Shown one piece after another: positions 62,366 to 64,000 of a stretch of DNA of 64,000 bases. Each line of letters opens with the position of its first letter. The first letter of the stretch is position 1. The notes below the pieces were generated by a model, which saw only the letters and a program-made list of their open reading frames with translations, was not told the DNA's origin and searched no databases. The position numbers and the translations under genes are program-made. The stretch comes from JAHECQ01 sp963775125 (GTDB lineage Bacteria > Actinomycetota > Acidimicrobiia > Acidimicrobiales > SZUA-35): contig CAVZHQ010000007.1 of the NCBI GenBank assembly GCA_963775125.1, positions 1,343,413 to 1,407,412 of the forward strand. The letters run 5' to 3'.

Positions 62366-64000
62366 ATGATCGACTCAACGTTGGAGACTTCCGGTCGCCG
62401 GCCTGTTGAATCGGCCGACCCGTCCCACGACAGCGGCCCTGGTGGTCTGTCGCGCTCCCTCGGCCTGGGTCAGATCACGGCAAGCGGGGTCGGGATCATC
62501 ATCGGCGCCGGGATCTATGTCCTGCTCGGGGCCGCCACCGCTGAGGCGGGCGCCGGGGTCTGGCTGGCGTTCCTCGTCGCCGGAGCCCTCAGCGCGTTGA
62601 CCGCGCTCAGCTACGCCGAGCTGGCCGCAATGTTCCCCAACGCCGGTGCCGAATTCGACTACACCCGGCGAGTCGCCCCCGACTGGGCCGCCTTCGTCGT
62701 CGGTTGGGTCATGATCCTCGGACTTGTCATCGCTGCCGCGGCGGTATCGCTGGGCTTCGCCAGCTACCTCCGATACTTCATTGACATTCCGCAACGCGTC
62801 GGCGCATGGGGACTGCTTGGTCTCATCACCATCGTCGCCCTCGCCGGAATCGAACAGTCCGCCCGGCTGACCGTTGCATTCTCCGCGATTCAGGTCGGCG
62901 GGCTCGCCGTGATCGTGGCGATCGGCATTCCCCACATCGGCGACCACAACCTTGTCGAAGGCTCTTCAGCGTCCGGTGTCATCACCGCCGCGGCGTTGGT
63001 GTTCTTCGCTTTCGTCGGCTTCGACGAAGTCATCACGCTCGCCGAGGAGACAACCAACCCCGCTCGGACAGTGCCCCGAGCCCTCCTCCTCGCGTTGGCA
63101 ATTTCAACCGTGCTCTACGTTGCCGTAGCGATCGCCGGTGTCAGCGTCCTCGGACCCGTTGCGCTCGCCGAATCCGAACAACCACTCGCCGACGTGATGA
63201 GCGAAGCGATCGGCTCCCAGTCAGCGAACGTCGTCGCAGTCGTTGCGTTGATCGCCACGACGAACACCACCCTGCTCGCAATAACTGCAGCGTCTCGCCT
63301 TCAGTTCGGTATGGCGGCCACGGGCGCGCTCCCCCGCTTCCTCGGCCGCCTCAACGAACGACGCTCGCCCTGGGTCGCAGTACTCACAGCAGCGGCCGTC
63401 GCCGCGGGCTTCGTCGCGATCGGCGACCTCCGCCTCGTCGCCAGCATCACAGACTTCGCGGTCTACCTCGTCTTCATTGCCGTGAACGCTACGGTCATCC
63501 TCTTACGCTTCTGGCAGCCGAATCGGCGGCGACCCTTTGCCATACCCGGCACGATCGCGAAGGTCCCGATGCCAGCCGCGCTCGCGCTTGCCGCCATCGC
63601 CGTCCTCCTGCCGTCGCTCGAACCCAAAGCGATCTTCCTCGGAGTGTGCGTCCTCGCCATCGGACTCGCTGTCTACGCTTCGCTCCGACACTTCCGACCG
63701 GCACAACCACAACCCCAGCTACTGCCCGAGGACCCCATGAAGCCACGCACCCGAATAGAGCGCAACGAGGCGGCCCTCGTATCGGAAATCCTCCGTATCG
63801 ACTTCGCCGCCGTCGAGTTCGATCTCGACCAGTTCCATCAAGGAATGGGCGTCGAACTCCAACACGGAACTGGCGACCCGGATACGAACATCACCAACGA
63901 CGATCTCCTCACCATCGGCAAGATCGCACTCGCCCACCTCAACGAGATCCCCGACTACTACACCCTCCTCGCCGCGATGCAAGCCCAGGCCCACGCAAGA
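62366..64000 (+). CDS. APC-family amino acid permease with C-terminal DUF5661 domain (3' end outside window)
   Basis: One frame, open from ATG 62366 (or GTG 62363) to the window end, 545 codons so far. The permease begins LSRSLGLGQITASGVGIIIG and GAGIYVLLGAATAEAG, the APC helix-1 motif, and has about 12 helices to residue 450, with FFAFVGFDEVITLAEETTNP typical of cationic amino acid (CAT) transporters. After a Pro/Gln linker, an in-frame domain from residue 458 reads FDLDQFHQGMGVELQHG, DPDTNITNDDLLTIGKIALA and HLNEIPDYYTLLAAM, matching DUF5661. Such a permease fusion is unusual; the DUF5661 role is unknown. Confidence 0.85.
   Translation, partial: MIDSTLETSGRRPVESADPSHDSGPGGLSRSLGLGQITASGVGIIIGAGIYVLLGAATAEAGAGVWLAFLVAGALSALTALSYAELAAMFPNAGAEFDYTRRVAPDWAAFVVGWVMILGLVIAAAAVSLGFASYLRYFIDIPQRVGAWGLLGLITIVALAGIEQSARLTVAFSAIQVGGLAVIVAIGIPHIGDHNLVEGSSASGVITAAALVFFAFVGFDEVITLAEETTNPARTVPRALLLALAISTVLYVAVAIAGVSVLGPVALAESEQPLADVMSEAIGSQSANVVAVVALIATTNTTLLAITAASRLQFGMAATGALPRFLGRLNERRSPWVAVLTAAAVAAGFVAIGDLRLVASITDFAVYLVFIAVNATVILLRFWQPNRRRPFAIPGTIAKVPMPAALALAAIAVLLPSLEPKAIFLGVCVLAIGLAVYASLRHFRPAQPQPQLLPEDPMKPRTRIERNEAALVSEILRIDFAAVEFDLDQFHQGMGVELQHGTGDPDTNITNDDLLTIGKIALAHLNEIPDYYTLLAAMQAQAHAR

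Noticed and set aside
63719..63994. 91-codon minus-strand open frame at the window end
   Set aside because: Antisense to the DUF5661 domain, whose conserved motif is on the plus strand.

Overview
The window is high-GC, gene-dense DNA with little intergenic space. Its gene content points to a free-living aquatic or soil actinobacterium, most likely of the class Acidimicrobiia: F420/FMN LLM-class oxidoreductases, CaiB/BaiF CoA-transferase, NADPH:F420-reductase-like protein, DUF222-HNH protein, heliorhodopsin, CtpE-like ATPase and NB-ARC/cyclase regulators. The taxonomic placement is inference from content. No rRNA, tRNA, CRISPR array, prophage or insertion sequence was recognised.

Layout. 1-9.7 kb: DUF4389 membrane protein, a heme-binding/amidohydrolase pair, VOC protein plus an MFS transporter with a cyclic-nucleotide-binding domain, a TPR-protein remnant, YdeI-like and PNPOx-like proteins, a diacylglycerol/NAD-kinase-like protein, GlsB. 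9.8-17.3 kb: cyclase/NB-ARC regulator, hydrolase, TetR, F420-reductase-like protein, DUF2071, and a heliorhodopsin with all four marker residues. 17.4-22.7 kb: alcohol dehydrogenase, SDR, acetamidase/formamidase, GGDEF-EAL protein. 22.7-27 kb: a reductive pyrimidine catabolism cluster (SDR, beta-ureidopropionase, dihydropyrimidinase, LLM oxidoreductase). 27-37 kb: enoyl-CoA hydratase, M50 protease, LLM enzyme, LD-carboxypeptidase, ECF sigma factor with a membrane partner, ArsR-SRPBCC pair, MFS and hydrolase. 37-45 kb: CoA-transferase, esterases, an SOS-controlled DUF222-HNH gene, two FAD oxidoreductases. 44-49.8 kb: P-type ATPase coupled to a universal stress protein, LLM enzyme, cyclase-family hydrolase, esterase deletion scar. 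49.8-64 kb: a LigB-LigA-amidase operon, GerMN lipoprotein with polysaccharide deacetylase, MetE-like protein, lipoprotein with a NarL-type two-component system, secreted metzincin, NIPSNAP, MBL-fold hydrolase, and an amino-acid permease carrying a C-terminal DUF5661 domain that runs off the window.

Two patterns cut across the window. First, many start codons lie 6-8 bases after a TANNNT hexamer with no ribosome-binding site, so leaderless transcription appears common; this also fixes several starts. Second, about twenty genes are split by single-base indels although the protein on both sides is conserved. These breaks are dense at 30.4-36.3 kb. Sequencing or assembly error is the simplest explanation, so most of these genes may be intact in the organism. 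They are annotated as one gene each with the approximate break.
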